Assembly: GCA_903838565.1 (NCBI GenBank) | Contig: CAILZB010000029.1 | Coordinates: 1-57,591 of the forward strand | Length of the DNA stretch: 57,591 nt | Direction: 5' to 3' | Source: an uncultured beta proteobacterium | GTDB lineage: Bacteria; Pseudomonadota; Gammaproteobacteria; Burkholderiales; Burkholderiaceae_C | In this document: positions 1 through 8,243 of the stretch, piece after piece | How the letters are laid out: each line of letters begins with the position of its first letter | Numbering within the stretch: the first letter of the stretch is position 1 | Notes under the pieces: generated by a model | The model's database searches: none | Told to the model about the DNA's origin: nothing | The model's input: only the letters and a program-made list of their open reading frames with translations | Program-made: the position numbers and the translations under genes

Positions 1-316
1 TAACTTCCAGGTTGAGCTTGAAGGTTCGATACTCACCGAGGGCTCGGTACGGGCTGACAACTGATTGGGTTACATTGCCGATGCTCGCGGTCAACAGGCG
101 AACAAGTTCCAGATCATTCAGCTTTAAGGCATCATCTAAGGGTGTTTGGTCTTCATCAAAAAGCGCTTCGAGCGAGACGCGCCGTAACCACGCATTGAGC
201 TTCTGAGTTGAGCTTGATCGGTCGCCTACGAAGACAGGATATGCCCATTCAACTTGTAATGGTCGCAATTCGCCATTCGCATCGGCAAAGCGGACAGAAA
301 AGGAATATTTGGCCAT
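1..316 (-). CDS. Partial hypothetical protein, cut by the left window edge
   Basis: An open frame on the minus strand starts with ATG at 316 and stays open for 105 codons to the window edge, with an in-frame stop a short way upstream (near 368), so the start is reasonably constrained. The product begins MAKYSFSVRFADANGEL and is soluble, acidic and leucine-rich, with no signal peptide or transmembrane segment. No clear Shine-Dalgarno is visible. I do not recognise the family. Base composition is much lower in GC than everything to the right, which suggests a recently acquired or accessory gene. Its C-terminus lies outside the window. Confidence 0.5.
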   Translation of the reverse strand, partial: MAKYSFSVRFADANGELRPLQVEWAYPVFVGDRSSSTQKLNAWLRRVSLEALFDEDQTPLDDALKLNDLELVRLLTASIGNVTQSVVSPYRALGEYRTFKLNLEV

Positions 317-461
317 GCGAAAAGAGACCGCTGATTCTTCGCGGGCAGATCCAGCTTGCGAAAATGATCAGCACAGAAAAGCGAGACAGAGAATCACATA
401 TCTCATGGACGTTTCACGGCTCTATATTTCAAAGTCTGTGTCAATCGCTGCAGTCAATCAT
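317..461. other. Gene-free AT-richer junction
   Basis: This stretch lies between the start of the left-edge gene and the stop codon of the flavoprotein gene. It has no credible coding frame. It probably contains the promoter of the left-edge gene, but no convincing -35/-10 pair stands out. Composition changes from AT-richer on the left to the high GC of the sulfur cluster on the right near position 465, consistent with an acquisition boundary. Confidence 0.35.
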
Positions 462-1508
462 CTACACCCCCAACCGCCTGTGCAACTCGGTGCTGCTGGT
501 GGTGTACTGCAGTTGAATGTTCTCCCCGGGGAAGATCAGGGTCGCGGCGCCGAACGCGGCCAGCGTGGCCTCGTGAAAGCCGCACAGGATGAGCTTCTTC
601 TTGCCGGGATAGGTGTTGATGTCGCCCACGGCATAGATGCCGCTTTCGCTGGTGGAAAAGGTTTCGGTGTTCACCTGGAGCTGCTTGCGCTCCAGCGCCA
701 GACCCCAGTCGGCGACCGGGCCGAGCTTGGGCGACAGGCCTTGCAGCACCAGCAGCGCGTCCAGCGGCACAGGACGGATGGTGCCGTCCACCCCTGAGAC
801 CTGGATCGTGCTGAGGCGCTGGCCTTCGGTTTCGAAGCCCGTGATCTGACCTGCGATGAATTCCATTTTCTGCTCGGCGCACAGCGCGCGCATCTGGGCC
901 ACGGTGTTGGGCTCTGCCCTGAATCCGTCGCGCCGGTGGATCAGTGTCACGCTCTGGGCGCGGTGTGCGCTGTCCTGGACGAAGGCCATCGCACAGTCCA
1001 GCGCGGCGTCGTCCTCGCCCACGATCACCAGACTCTTGCCGGCGAAATCAGACGGGTCGCGCACGCGGTAAAAGAGTTGCGTGCCTTCAAACGATTCCAG
1101 GCCCTCGAGCTTGAGCGTGCGCGGCAGGAAGGCGCCCACGCCGGCGGCGATGAAGATCGTCCTGGTGAGAAAGGACTGGCCCCTGGATGTGCGCACGAGA
1201 AAGCGGCCATCGTCCCGCTTCTCGATCTCGCTGACCAGTTGCTCGAAGTGGAACGTGGCGTCAAACGGCGCAATCTGCTTGAGCAGCCGGTCGGTGAGTT
1301 CGCGCCCGGTGCAGACCTGGACCGCAGGGATGTCGTAGATCGGCTTGTCCGCGTACAGCTCGACGCATTGGCCGCCAGCCCAGGGAAGGGCATCGACGAC
1401 ATGGGCCTGGATGCCCAGCAGGCCCAGCTCGAACACCTGGAACAGGCCGACCGGGCCCGCGCCGACGATGAGCGCATCGGTCTCCAGTGGCGAGGTATCG
1501 GTCTTCAC
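462..1508 (-). CDS. Ferredoxin-NADP(+) reductase-like FAD oxidoreductase (thioredoxin reductase fold)
   Basis: This 348-residue two-Rossmann flavoprotein has an N-terminal FAD-binding GAGPVG at about residues 17-22 and GGQC in the segment [11 protein letters not shown] second nucleotide-binding segment [11 protein letters not shown] departs from the usual GGGDSA form. The C-terminal FAD motif is [16 protein letters not shown]. It lacks the CxxC redox-active disulfide of true thioredoxin reductase, so it fits the type-2 ferredoxin-NADP reductase (YumC-like) group. Translation appears to start at GTG (1506-1508) without a strong Shine-Dalgarno. It follows fdxA in the same direction, separated by a hairpin. 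Inference: it reduces the adjacent ferredoxin with NADPH, supplying electrons to the sulfite reductase upstream in the cluster. Family assignment is firm; the redox partner is not proven. Confidence 0.85.
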   Translation of the reverse strand: MKTDTSPLETDALIVGAGPVGLFQVFELGLLGIQAHVVDALPWAGGQCVELYADKPIYDIPAVQVCTGRELTDRLLKQIAPFDATFHFEQLVSEIEKRDDGRFLVRTSRGQSFLTRTIFIAAGVGAFLPRTLKLEGLESFEGTQLFYRVRDPSDFAGKSLVIVGEDDAALDCAMAFVQDSAHRAQSVTLIHRRDGFRAEPNTVAQMRALCAEQKMEFIAGQITGFETEGQRLSTIQVSGVDGTIRPVPLDALLVLQGLSPKLGPVADWGLALERKQLQVNTETFSTSESGIYAVGDINTYPGKKKLILCGFHEATLAAFGAATLIFPGENIQLQYTTSSTELHRRLGV

Positions 1509-1569
1509 AGGGAGCGCCGCGCTGGCAGGGGATGGATCAGCGCGGCGTGAATGAAAGTGTGAAAGAACG

Positions 1570-1613
1570 AACTTTCATGATTCGGTGCGTTTCGCAGCCG
1601 AAACATGAAAGTT
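1570..1613 (-). terminator. Long hairpin overlapping the fdxA stop codon
   Basis: Two 16-nt arms (1570-1585 and 1598-1613) are complementary at 15 of 16 positions around a 12-nt loop. The hairpin begins inside the fdxA stop codon and lies between fdxA and the reductase gene. Downstream on the minus strand the sequence is T-rich but has no uninterrupted T tract, so it may be a weak terminator, an mRNA-stabilising 3' structure, or an operator rather than a classical terminator. Confidence 0.5.
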
Positions 1614-1941
1614 AGCGGATCAGCTGCGACAGCTTGCCGGTCTTGTCTTTCCAGTCGTCGGCATCCGGCAGCGGCGCCTTGCGCTTGGTGATGCTCTTCC
1701 AGCCGGGCAGCTTGGAGAGCTCGGCGTTGAGCGCCGTCATGTGGCGCTGGTCGGCAGGCACGTCCTCTTCGGCGTAAATGGCGTTCACCGGGCACTCGGG
1801 GATGCAGACCGCGCAGTCGATGCATTCGTCCGGATCGATGGTGAGAAAGTTGGGGCCTTCGCGGAAGCAATCCACAGGGCAGACGTCAACGCAATCGGTG
1901 TATTTGCAGCGGATGCAGGCTTCGGTGACGGTATGTGTCAT
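1612..1941 (-). CDS. fdxA: Ferredoxin FdxA, 7Fe-8S type
   Basis: A 109-residue ferredoxin beginning [17 protein letters not shown]. Cysteines at 9, 12, 17, 21 and 25, followed by the classical [14 protein letters not shown] segment, are the pattern of a [3Fe-4S]/[4Fe-4S] 7Fe ferredoxin with the long C-terminal tail typical of FdxA ([10 protein letters not shown]). The ATG at 1941 is chosen because the family starts exactly there; the longer frame upstream is not conserved-looking. It sits between cysN and the reductase gene on the same strand. Inference: it is a low-potential electron carrier for the ferredoxin-dependent sulfite reductase. In other genomes fdxA also occurs away from sulfur genes, so a housekeeping role remains possible. 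Confidence 0.92.
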   Translation of the reverse strand: MTHTVTEACIRCKYTDCVDVCPVDCFREGPNFLTIDPDECIDCAVCIPECPVNAIYAEEDVPADQRHMTALNAELSKLPGWKSITKRKAPLPDADDWKDKTGKLSQLIR

Positions 1942-1982
1942 GGTGTGATCTACGGGGAAGGGTGAATAATTGGATTCGGCGA

Positions 1983-2002
1983 AACCCCGTATTTTAGGGG
2001 TT
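1983..2002 (-). other. Small inverted repeat between cysN and fdxA
   Basis: Arms AACCCC (1983-1988) and GGGGTT (1997-2002) enclose an AT-only-like 8-nt loop in the 126-bp gap between cysN and fdxA. No T tract follows on the minus strand. It may be a minor processing hairpin, or the AT-rich loop may be part of an fdxA promoter. Confidence 0.3.
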
Positions 2003-2067
2003 CCGTGGCGCCCGACCGGCAGTGGTCGGGCGGGCGCAGGGGTCATCGCGCTGGCGGGCGTCGGGCC

Positions 2068-3432
2068 TCAGTCTCTGACCAGCACGGCGCCGGCGGTCTT
2101 GTTCGATGCCGTGTCCACCAGCACCATGGCGCCCAGGATGCGCGACTCGCTGTAGGGCAGGGTGGCGAGATCGCCTTGCAGGCTGAGTTCCAGGTGTCCG
2201 ATGGAGTTGGCTTCCAGCTGGGTCGCAGTTTCTTCCGCCAGCGTGTTGACATCGAGGCGGTGCACGATGCGTTTGACGCGGGCCTTGACCCAGCGGTGTC
2301 CGTGCAGGGCCCAGTACACGCGCCCTGCTACCAGAGGTTCATCGTCCATCCAGGCGACCGTGACCTGCAGCTCGCGCGAGGCCGGGTAGCTGCCCGTGGC
2401 CAACAGCCAGTCTCCGCGCGACACGTCCACTTCGCGGTCCAGCACGATGCCCGCGCTGTGTCCGGCGTGAATGTCCTTCGGGTTGCGTGCGTGGTCCAGC
2501 ACTTGGGCCACGCTGGCGCTCTTGCCACTGGGGAACACCGTCACTTGCTGACCCGGCGCCACGCTGCCTGCCGCCACACGGCCCCAGAACACGCGCCGGC
2601 CCTGCGAGGTGTCGGCAGAGGATGAAAACTTTTCCACCCACTGCACCGGAAAGGCAAAAGCCTGATTTTCCGGTTCCGTGGCGCAGGGCAGCTGCTCCAG
2701 AATTTGCAGCAGGCTCTGGCCTTCGTAGCCGCACCAATGCGGGTTCTTGTTGCCCACGTGGTCGGCCGCACGGTCCACCACGTTCCAGCCCTTGAGCGCC
2801 GAGATCGGAACGATGGCGGCCACGTCAATTCCCGCAGCGTCGGCAAAGATTTCGACCGCGGCGCGGATGCGGTCATATGCGACGGTGGCGGCGCCTGGGT
2901 GCGCCGCGTCTTCCACCGCGTCCAGCTTGTTGATGGCAAAGACGATCGACGGCACGCGCAGCAGATGCGCCAGCAGGCTGTGGCGCCGGGTCTGCGGCAG
3001 CAGCGCGTGCGCGGCCGCGTCGCCGCTTTCGAGCTGAGTCGCCCAGGGCAACTTGGTCGCATCCACCAGCACCACGGCGGCGTCGGCGCTCGATGCCGCC
3101 GTCACCATGTTGCGCGTGTACTGCTCGTGTCCCGGCGCGTCCCCGATGATGAATTTTCGGTGCGCAGTGGCGAAGTAGCGGTAGGCCACATCGATCGTGA
3201 TGCCCTGTTCGCGCTCGGCGCTCAGGCCGTCGGTGAGCAGGGCCAGATCGGTCTCGCCGCCACGCTGCACGCCAGCGAGCTGATCCAGCAGCACGGTCTT
3301 GCTGTCCACCAGCAGGCGCCCGATCAGGGTGCTCTTGCCGTCGTCCACGCTGCCGCAGGTGATGAACCTCAGCGCGCCTGCTGCCACTGCGCAACTGGTG
3401 TCCGATGTTCCCGATGTGATGGTTGTTGTCAT
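2068..3432 (-). CDS. cysN: Sulfate adenylyltransferase subunit 1 (GTPase CysN)
   Basis: CysN is the GTP-hydrolysing subunit of ATP sulfurylase; with CysD it makes APS from sulfate and ATP. The 454-residue product has the G1 P-loop GSVDDGKST near residues 28-36, the G3 motif DAPGHEQYTRNM and the G4 motif NKLD, followed by elongation factor-like beta-barrel domains. There is no fused APS kinase (CysC) at the C-terminus, which agrees with the APS-type reductase in the same operon. The start is placed at ATG 3432 (MTTTITSG); the frame upstream is an unrelated repeat. It follows cysD after a 114-bp gap that contains an interspersed repeat. Confidence 0.95.
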   Translation of the reverse strand: MTTTITSGTSDTSCAVAAGALRFITCGSVDDGKSTLIGRLLVDSKTVLLDQLAGVQRGGETDLALLTDGLSAEREQGITIDVAYRYFATAHRKFIIGDAPGHEQYTRNMVTAASSADAAVVLVDATKLPWATQLESGDAAAHALLPQTRRHSLLAHLLRVPSIVFAINKLDAVEDAAHPGAATVAYDRIRAAVEIFADAAGIDVAAIVPISALKGWNVVDRAADHVGNKNPHWCGYEGQSLLQILEQLPCATEPENQAFAFPVQWVEKFSSSADTSQGRRVFWGRVAAGSVAPGQQVTVFPSGKSASVAQVLDHARNPKDIHAGHSAGIVLDREVDVSRGDWLLATGSYPASRELQVTVAWMDDEPLVAGRVYWALHGHRWVKARVKRIVHRLDVNTLAEETATQLEANSIGHLELSLQGDLATLPYSESRILGAMVLVDTASNKTAGAVLVRD

Positions 3433-3439
3433 AGATGTT

Positions 3440-3546
3440 GTCCAGTTCGTGAAACACCGCGGAACCGGCTTTGCCGCTCTGCTGGTGTTGCCCCCTGCAA
3501 GGGGGGTGGCGCAGCGACACACAGTGCGCGCAGCCTGGGGGTGAGC
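3440..3546. repeat. Intergenic interspersed repeat of Comamonadaceae type
   Basis: The gap between cysD and cysN contains CCCCC-TGCAA-GGGGG (starting near 3490), a GTGGCGCAGCGACACACAGT segment, and GCGCAGCCTGGGGG near 3525-3540. The left part reads CACCGCGGAACCGGCTTTGC. From memory, elements with this architecture recur between genes in Comamonadaceae; I cannot run a search to confirm. Within an operon it would form a GC-rich hairpin in the transcript and might tune the cysD:cysN ratio. Confidence 0.5.
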
Positions 3547-4479
3547 CTAAAAGTACCCGTCTTTCTTGCGCTTCTCCATCGAAGCCTCGGACGTCTTGTC
3601 GTCCATGCGGGTGGCGCCGCGTTCGCTCACGTCAACCGTCAGCGTCTCGATCACGACTTCGTCGGCGTTGGCGGCCAGGCTTTCCACCGGGCAGGTGCAG
3701 GTGATGTCGCCCACGGTGCGAAAGCGCACGTCGCGCGTCACCACCTCTTCACCGGCGCGCGCTGGCGTGAGTTCGGTCACCGGCACCAGCAGGCCTTTGC
3801 GCTCCACCACCTGGCGCGGGTGCGTGTAGTAGATCGATGGCAGAGCGATCTTTTCGCGTGCGATGTACTGCCACACGTCGAGTTCGGTCCAGTTGGAAAT
3901 CGGGAACACGCGAAAGTGCTCGCCCGGTTGCAGCCGCGTGTTGAACAGCGTCCACAGCTCGGGCCGCTGGTCCTTGGGCTGCCACTGGCCAAAGCTGTCG
4001 CGGTGCGAAAAGATGCGCTCCTTGGCGCGGGCCTTTTCCTCGTCGCGCCGCGCGCCGCCGATGAGCGCGTCAAAGCGGAACTCCTCGATCGCTTCGAGCA
4101 GCGTCACCGACTGGTGCACGTTGCGCGACTCGCCCGGATGCGCCAGGCGCACCGTGCCGCGGCGCATGGAATCCTCCACGCTGCGCACCACCAGTTCGGC
4201 GCCCAGTTCCTTGGCCCGGTGGTCGCGGAAATCCGTGACCTCGGAGAAATTGTGACCCGTGTCGATCATCAGCAATGGATAAGGCAGGCGTCCCGCACCG
4301 AAGGCTTTTTCCGCGCACTTGAGCATGACCAGCGAGTCTTTTCCGCCCGAGAACAGCAGTGTCGGGCGCTCGAACACGGCGGCCACTTCGCGCAGGATGA
4401 AGATGGTTTCTTCTTCCAGCGCATCCAAATGCGCGTTGCTCAAGGGCTCCAACAGATGGGGGTCGACGCGGGCGTTCAT
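3547..4479 (-). CDS. cysD: Sulfate adenylyltransferase subunit 2 (CysD)
   Basis: CysD is the adenylating subunit of ATP sulfurylase. The 310-residue protein carries the PP-loop SGGKDS near residue 45, RDHRAKELGAELVV, and the conserved C-terminal tail ending KKDGYF. The start codon at 4479 has a GGAG Shine-Dalgarno eight bases upstream and overlaps the end of cysH by 4 bp, indicating translational coupling. It acts in the cytoplasm with CysN. Length and motifs match the family without gaps. Confidence 0.96.
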   Translation of the reverse strand: MNARVDPHLLEPLSNAHLDALEEETIFILREVAAVFERPTLLFSGGKDSLVMLKCAEKAFGAGRLPYPLLMIDTGHNFSEVTDFRDHRAKELGAELVVRSVEDSMRRGTVRLAHPGESRNVHQSVTLLEAIEEFRFDALIGGARRDEEKARAKERIFSHRDSFGQWQPKDQRPELWTLFNTRLQPGEHFRVFPISNWTELDVWQYIAREKIALPSIYYTHPRQVVERKGLLVPVTELTPARAGEEVVTRDVRFRTVGDITCTCPVESLAANADEVVIETLTVDVSERGATRMDDKTSEASMEKRKKDGYF

Positions 4480-5300
4480 GCGGTCTCCTGAACAGACGTT
4501 TTAGCTTCGTCACGCCCTTCGGGCTTCACGTCGCCTGAAGCGACATGAGCCTGCGCTGAAGCAGCGACTGGCGTGCTTGCGCCCGCCTGCGGTTTGACAT
4601 GCAAACCGCACTCTTTGAGGTCGCTGCTTTCCCACCACCAGCGGCCGGCGCGGAAGTCTTCGCCCAGCGCAATCGCGCGCGTGCAGGGCTCGCAGCCGAT
4701 GCTGGGGAAGAAGTCGTCGTGCAACGGGTTGTAGGCCACGTTGTTCGTCGAGATGTAATGCCAGACGTCGCCCCAGGTCCAGTCGGACAGCGGGTTGAGC
4801 TTGACGCGCGTCGCGTCGCTGCGGTCAACGAAGGGCACGTCGGCGCGTGCGCCGGATTGTTCACGGCGCAGACCGGTGATCCAGGCTGTCTTGCCCGCGA
4901 GCGCGCGCTCCAGCGGCTCCATCTTGCGAATGTGGCAGCAGGCCTTGCGAAGTTCGATGCTCTTGTACATCGGGTCCTGACCTTCGCGCGCCACGAAGTC
5001 GGCCGCCGCCTGCGCGTCGGGTTGAAACACCTTGACCGGCACGCGCGATGTGGTCTGCAACTGGCTCAGCAGCTGCAGCGTCTGCGCGTGCAGCCGTCCG
5101 GTGTCGAGCACGAAGATGTCGAGGTCCAACGCCAGCGTGTTCACCAGATCGGCCAGCACCATGTCTTCGGCGCCCAGGCTGCAGGCCAAGGTCAGCGCCG
5201 GGGCGAACTCCTGCGCGGCCTGCTGCAGCAAAGCCTTCGTCTGCGCCAGCTTGGCGTCGAAGCTGGCCGAGGGGCGGGCGTTCAAGGCAATGGCGTTCAT
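4476..5300 (-). CDS. cysH: Adenylylsulfate (APS) reductase, [4Fe-4S] type CysH
   Basis: This enzyme reduces APS to sulfite and AMP using thioredoxin. The 274-residue protein has the cluster-binding cysteines C121-C122 (KACCHIRK) and C203/C206 (GCEPCTRA), which distinguish APS reductases from cluster-free PAPS reductases, plus the catalytic cysteine C231 in KECGLH. An unusual alanine-, glutamate- and threonine-rich tail of about 40 residues follows the catalytic motif. It overlaps the preceding DUF934 gene by 4 bp and cysD by 4 bp, so the three genes are tightly coupled. The APS specificity explains the absence of a CysC kinase in the cluster. Confidence 0.94.
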   Translation of the reverse strand: MNAIALNARPSASFDAKLAQTKALLQQAAQEFAPALTLACSLGAEDMVLADLVNTLALDLDIFVLDTGRLHAQTLQLLSQLQTTSRVPVKVFQPDAQAAADFVAREGQDPMYKSIELRKACCHIRKMEPLERALAGKTAWITGLRREQSGARADVPFVDRSDATRVKLNPLSDWTWGDVWHYISTNNVAYNPLHDDFFPSIGCEPCTRAIALGEDFRAGRWWWESSDLKECGLHVKPQAGASTPVAASAQAHVASGDVKPEGRDEAKTSVQETA

Positions 5301-5701
5301 GCGCCGATCCCGGTCGTCGCAGCGGCGGCGCCAAAGCGCGGCTGCGGCTGCACTGCGTCGCCCTGATAGAAGCCGCTGTAGCGCGCGAACTGGGACTGTG
5401 CCTGGCGCAGGTCCTGATCGGCGCGCAGCACGGCCGCGTCAAAACCGGTGCGCTGCATCTGCACCAGTTGGTCCACCAGCACGTCGCCGGTGGCGCGGAT
5501 TTCCCCGGCAAAGCCCAGGCGTCGGCGCAGCAAGAAGGCCTGGCTGAAGGCGCGGCCGTCGGTGAATTTCGGAAAGTTCAGGTCAATGCGTTCCACACCG
5601 GTCAGTGTCAACTTCCGTGGGTCGGCGTCGTTGGCCAGTGTGATGGCCTTGACGCCGTCCGATGCAACAGCGTCCTGTGCGGCGATGAGTTTCATGTTCA
5701 T
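5297..5701 (-). CDS. DUF934 protein of the sulfite reductase operon
   Basis: A 134-residue soluble protein beginning MNMKLIAAQDAVASDG, with the DUF934 core TLTGVERIDLNFPKFTDGRA and LRRRLGFAGEIRATGDVL. DUF934 proteins occur next to nitrite/sulfite reductase-type cysI genes in many proteobacteria. The biochemical role is not established to my knowledge. It lacks cysteines for an Fe-S cluster, so it is not a ferredoxin; a role as a chaperone or assembly or coupling factor for CysI is only inference from position. It starts 6 bp after cysI ends and overlaps cysH by 4 bp. Confidence 0.85.
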   Translation of the reverse strand: MNMKLIAAQDAVASDGVKAITLANDADPRKLTLTGVERIDLNFPKFTDGRAFSQAFLLRRRLGFAGEIRATGDVLVDQLVQMQRTGFDAAVLRADQDLRQAQSQFARYSGFYQGDAVQPQPRFGAAAATTGIGA

Positions 5702-5707
5702 TTGTTT

Positions 5708-7441
5708 TCAGGCTTCCTGTGCGTCGCGGGCATAGGCTGTGGCGTGCTGCAGCACGTGTTCCGCATCCTCGGGATTGGGCAGTCTAGCGCCATTGGCGGC
5801 GAGCTTGAAGGCTTCCATGCCGATGCGCTTGAAGGTGGCGATGAAGGTCTCGCTGCCTGTGCGCTGGCTGCGATAGGTGTCCAGCACCGCCTCGATCACG
5901 CCCGGAATCTCGACCGCGCCAAACGACGGGCCCACGACCTTGCCCGCCACGGGCGGGCCGCTCAGGTCCGAACCGTCGGAGCCGCCCAGAGAAACCTGGT
6001 ACCACTCCTTGCCGTCCTTGTCCACGCCCAGGATGCCGATGTGGCCGCTGTGATGGTGGCCGCAGGAGTTGATGCAGCCGCTGATGTGCAGGTCGATCTC
6101 GCCCAGGTCGAACAGTTCGTCCAGGTCCTGGTAGCGCTCGGTGATGGCGGCCGCGATGGGGATGGAGCGCGCATTCGCCAGCGCGCAGAAGTCGCCTCCA
6201 GGGCAGGCGATCATGTCGGACAGCAGCCGGATATTGGCGCGGGCAAATCCGGCAGCCTTGGCTGCCGCATAAAGTTCCGGCAGTTGTTCGGCCGGTACCC
6301 AGGGCAGCAGCAGATTCTGGTCGTGCGTGACGCGGATTTCGCCGGCGCTGAACGTATCTGCCAGATCGGCTGCGAGGTCGAGCTGGTCGGCCGTGGCGTC
6401 GCCCGGCGCCTGGCCCAGGCGCTTGAGCGACAGCGTCACCGCGCGCAGGGCGGGGTTCTTGTGCTGCGCCACATTTTGCTGCAGCCAGCGTGCGTATTCT
6501 GTCGTGGCTTCGACCGGCTTGGTCGGCTGGCCCGCGGCCACGGCGCTGGGTGGAACAAACGACGCGCTGACGCGATCGAGTTCCTGCTGGCTGATGGTGT
6601 GCGGCGCGCCGTCCGGGCTCAGAATGTCCTGGTATTCGGCTTCGACCTCGTCGGTGAAGCGCTGGCCTTCGGCCTTCACCAGGATCTTGATGCGCGCCTT
6701 GTACATGTTGTCGCGCCGACCCCAGCGGTTGTATACGCGCACCACGGCCTCGATGTAGTTGAGGATCTGGTTCCAGGGCAGAAACTCCCGGATGGTGCTG
6801 GCGATCACCGGTGTGCGCCCCATGCCGCCGCCCACCAGCACCTTGAAGCCCAGCTCGCCTTGCGCATTGCGCAGCAGGTGCAGGCCGATGTCGTGCCAGG
6901 CGGTGGCGGCACGGTCGTTGCTCGCGCCCGTCACGGCAATCTTGAACTTGCGCGGCAGGTAGGCGAACTCGGGGTGCAGCGTGCTCCACTGGCGCAGGAT
7001 TTCGCAAAAGGGACGCGGGTCGGCGATCTCGTCGAGGGCGATGCCGGCCAGTTCGTCGCTGGTGATGTTGCGGATGCAGTTGCCGCTGGTCTGGATGCCG
7101 TGCATGTGCACGCTGGCCAGCAGGTCCATCACATCGGCGCTCTTGTCCAGGGGAATCCAGTTGTACTGGACGTTCTGGCGTGTCGTCATGTGGGCGTAGC
7201 CGCGGTCGAAGTCGCGGGCTATTTTGCCCAGCACCCGCACCTGTGCCGACGAGAGTTCACCGTAGGGGACGGCGACGCGCAGCATCGGCGCATGGCGCTG
7301 GATATACCAGCCGTTTTGCAGGCGCAGCGGACGAAAGTCGTCGTCGCTCAGGCTCCCGGCGAGGTTGCGTTCCAGCTGGTCGCGGTATTGCGCGGCGCGG
7401 TGGTGGATGAACGCGGTGTCGAAGTCGTTGTATTGGTACAT
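5708..7441 (-). CDS. cysI: Sulfite reductase hemoprotein (nitrite/sulfite reductase family, CysI)
   Basis: This enzyme carries out the six-electron reduction of sulfite to sulfide. The 577-residue protein has two nitrite/sulfite reductase ferredoxin-like half domains (RQNVQYNWIP in the first half) and the siroheme/[4Fe-4S] ligands as C-x5-C (CPGGDFC) and C-x3-C (CINSC) in the C-terminal part. I chose ATG 7441 (MYQYNDFDTAF), the family start, over the TTG at 7462 that would overlap the permease gene. There is no cysJ flavoprotein in the window, so electrons probably come from ferredoxin. A siroheme nitrite reductase is the alternative reading, but the cysH-cysD-cysN context argues for sulfite. 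Confidence 0.92.
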   Translation of the reverse strand: MYQYNDFDTAFIHHRAAQYRDQLERNLAGSLSDDDFRPLRLQNGWYIQRHAPMLRVAVPYGELSSAQVRVLGKIARDFDRGYAHMTTRQNVQYNWIPLDKSADVMDLLASVHMHGIQTSGNCIRNITSDELAGIALDEIADPRPFCEILRQWSTLHPEFAYLPRKFKIAVTGASNDRAATAWHDIGLHLLRNAQGELGFKVLVGGGMGRTPVIASTIREFLPWNQILNYIEAVVRVYNRWGRRDNMYKARIKILVKAEGQRFTDEVEAEYQDILSPDGAPHTISQQELDRVSASFVPPSAVAAGQPTKPVEATTEYARWLQQNVAQHKNPALRAVTLSLKRLGQAPGDATADQLDLAADLADTFSAGEIRVTHDQNLLLPWVPAEQLPELYAAAKAAGFARANIRLLSDMIACPGGDFCALANARSIPIAAAITERYQDLDELFDLGEIDLHISGCINSCGHHHSGHIGILGVDKDGKEWYQVSLGGSDGSDLSGPPVAGKVVGPSFGAVEIPGVIEAVLDTYRSQRTGSETFIATFKRIGMEAFKLAANGARLPNPEDAEHVLQHATAYARDAQEA

Positions 7442-7451
7442 AGGACGGAAG

Positions 7452-8243
7452 TTAAAGGGCAATCAATTTGGCGCCGGCGTAGGCCAGCAGGACCGACAGC
7501 AGGGAGCGGATCAGGCGTTCGGGTGTGCGCGCCATCAGGTGCGATCCGAGCCAGATGCCGGGCAGGGATCCGGCCAGCAACAGTGCCAGCAGCGACCAGT
7601 CGACGGAGCCGATGGAGGCGTGCCCCAGGCCCGCCACCAGTGTCAGCGGTACGGCGTGGGCAATGTCTGCGCCCACGATGCGCGGCAGCGGCAGCGCGGG
7701 GTAGAGCAGCATCAGCACCAGCACGCCGATGGCGCCCGCACCGACCGAGGTCAGCGTCACCAGTGCGCCGATGACCGCACCCAGCAACACCGGCAGTGCC
7801 CGGTGGGTTGGCGTGGCAGCGGCGCGAAGTGCGCCAAGGTCCACCGTGCGCGGTGCGGCTTTGCCGGCGATGACCTTGTACAGCGTCGCCACGGCCGTGA
7901 GCATCAGCGCCGCGCCCAGGGTGCTTGTCATGGCCTGCTGCACGGTGGGGTTGGCCGGGCCCAGTCGCTGCAGCACATAGAGCGTCAGCAGCGAAGCCGG
8001 AATGCTGCCTGCCGCCATGGAGCCAACGATGGTCCAGTCGATCATCCGTGCTCGCGCCAACGCGACCGAGCCGCCCATCTTGGTAAAGGCGGCAAACAGC
8101 AGATCCGTACCGATGGCCAGGTGCGGTTTCACGCCAAACAGGAAGATCAGCAGTGGCGTCATGAGCGAGCCGCCCCCCACACCGGTCATCCCGATGATCA
8201 GGCCGACGGCAAAGCCGGCAACGATAAACGCCAATTCATGCAT
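7452..8243 (-). CDS. TauE/SafE-family sulfite/sulfonate membrane permease
   Basis: A 263-residue polytopic membrane protein, with about eight hydrophobic helices, built as two TauE/SafE repeats. The first begins FIVAGFAVGLIIGMTGVGGG and contains the GVGGGSLMTP signature, while the second has TSVGAGAIGVLVL. It is the first gene of the cys operon, ten bases from cysI. By analogy with CysZ of Corynebacterium, which sits at the end of a fpr2-cysIXHDNYZ operon, it may import sulfate or export excess sulfite; the direction is not determinable from sequence. It starts at ATG 8243. Confidence 0.85.
   Translation of the reverse strand: MHELAFIVAGFAVGLIIGMTGVGGGSLMTPLLIFLFGVKPHLAIGTDLLFAAFTKMGGSVALARARMIDWTIVGSMAAGSIPASLLTLYVLQRLGPANPTVQQAMTSTLGAALMLTAVATLYKVIAGKAAPRTVDLGALRAAATPTHRALPVLLGAVIGALVTLTSVGAGAIGVLVLMLLYPALPLPRIVGADIAHAVPLTLVAGLGHASIGSVDWSLLALLLAGSLPGIWLGSHLMARTPERLIRSLLSVLLAYAGAKLIAL

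Noticed and set aside
5708..7441. cysI as a siroheme nitrite reductase
   Set aside because: The operon contains cysH, cysD and cysN and no nitrate reductase or nitrate transporter genes, so sulfite is the better substrate call.
5048..7774. A 908-codon plus-strand open frame over cysI and neighbours
   Set aside because: The minus-strand genes have complete family motifs; the plus-strand frame is a codon-bias shadow.
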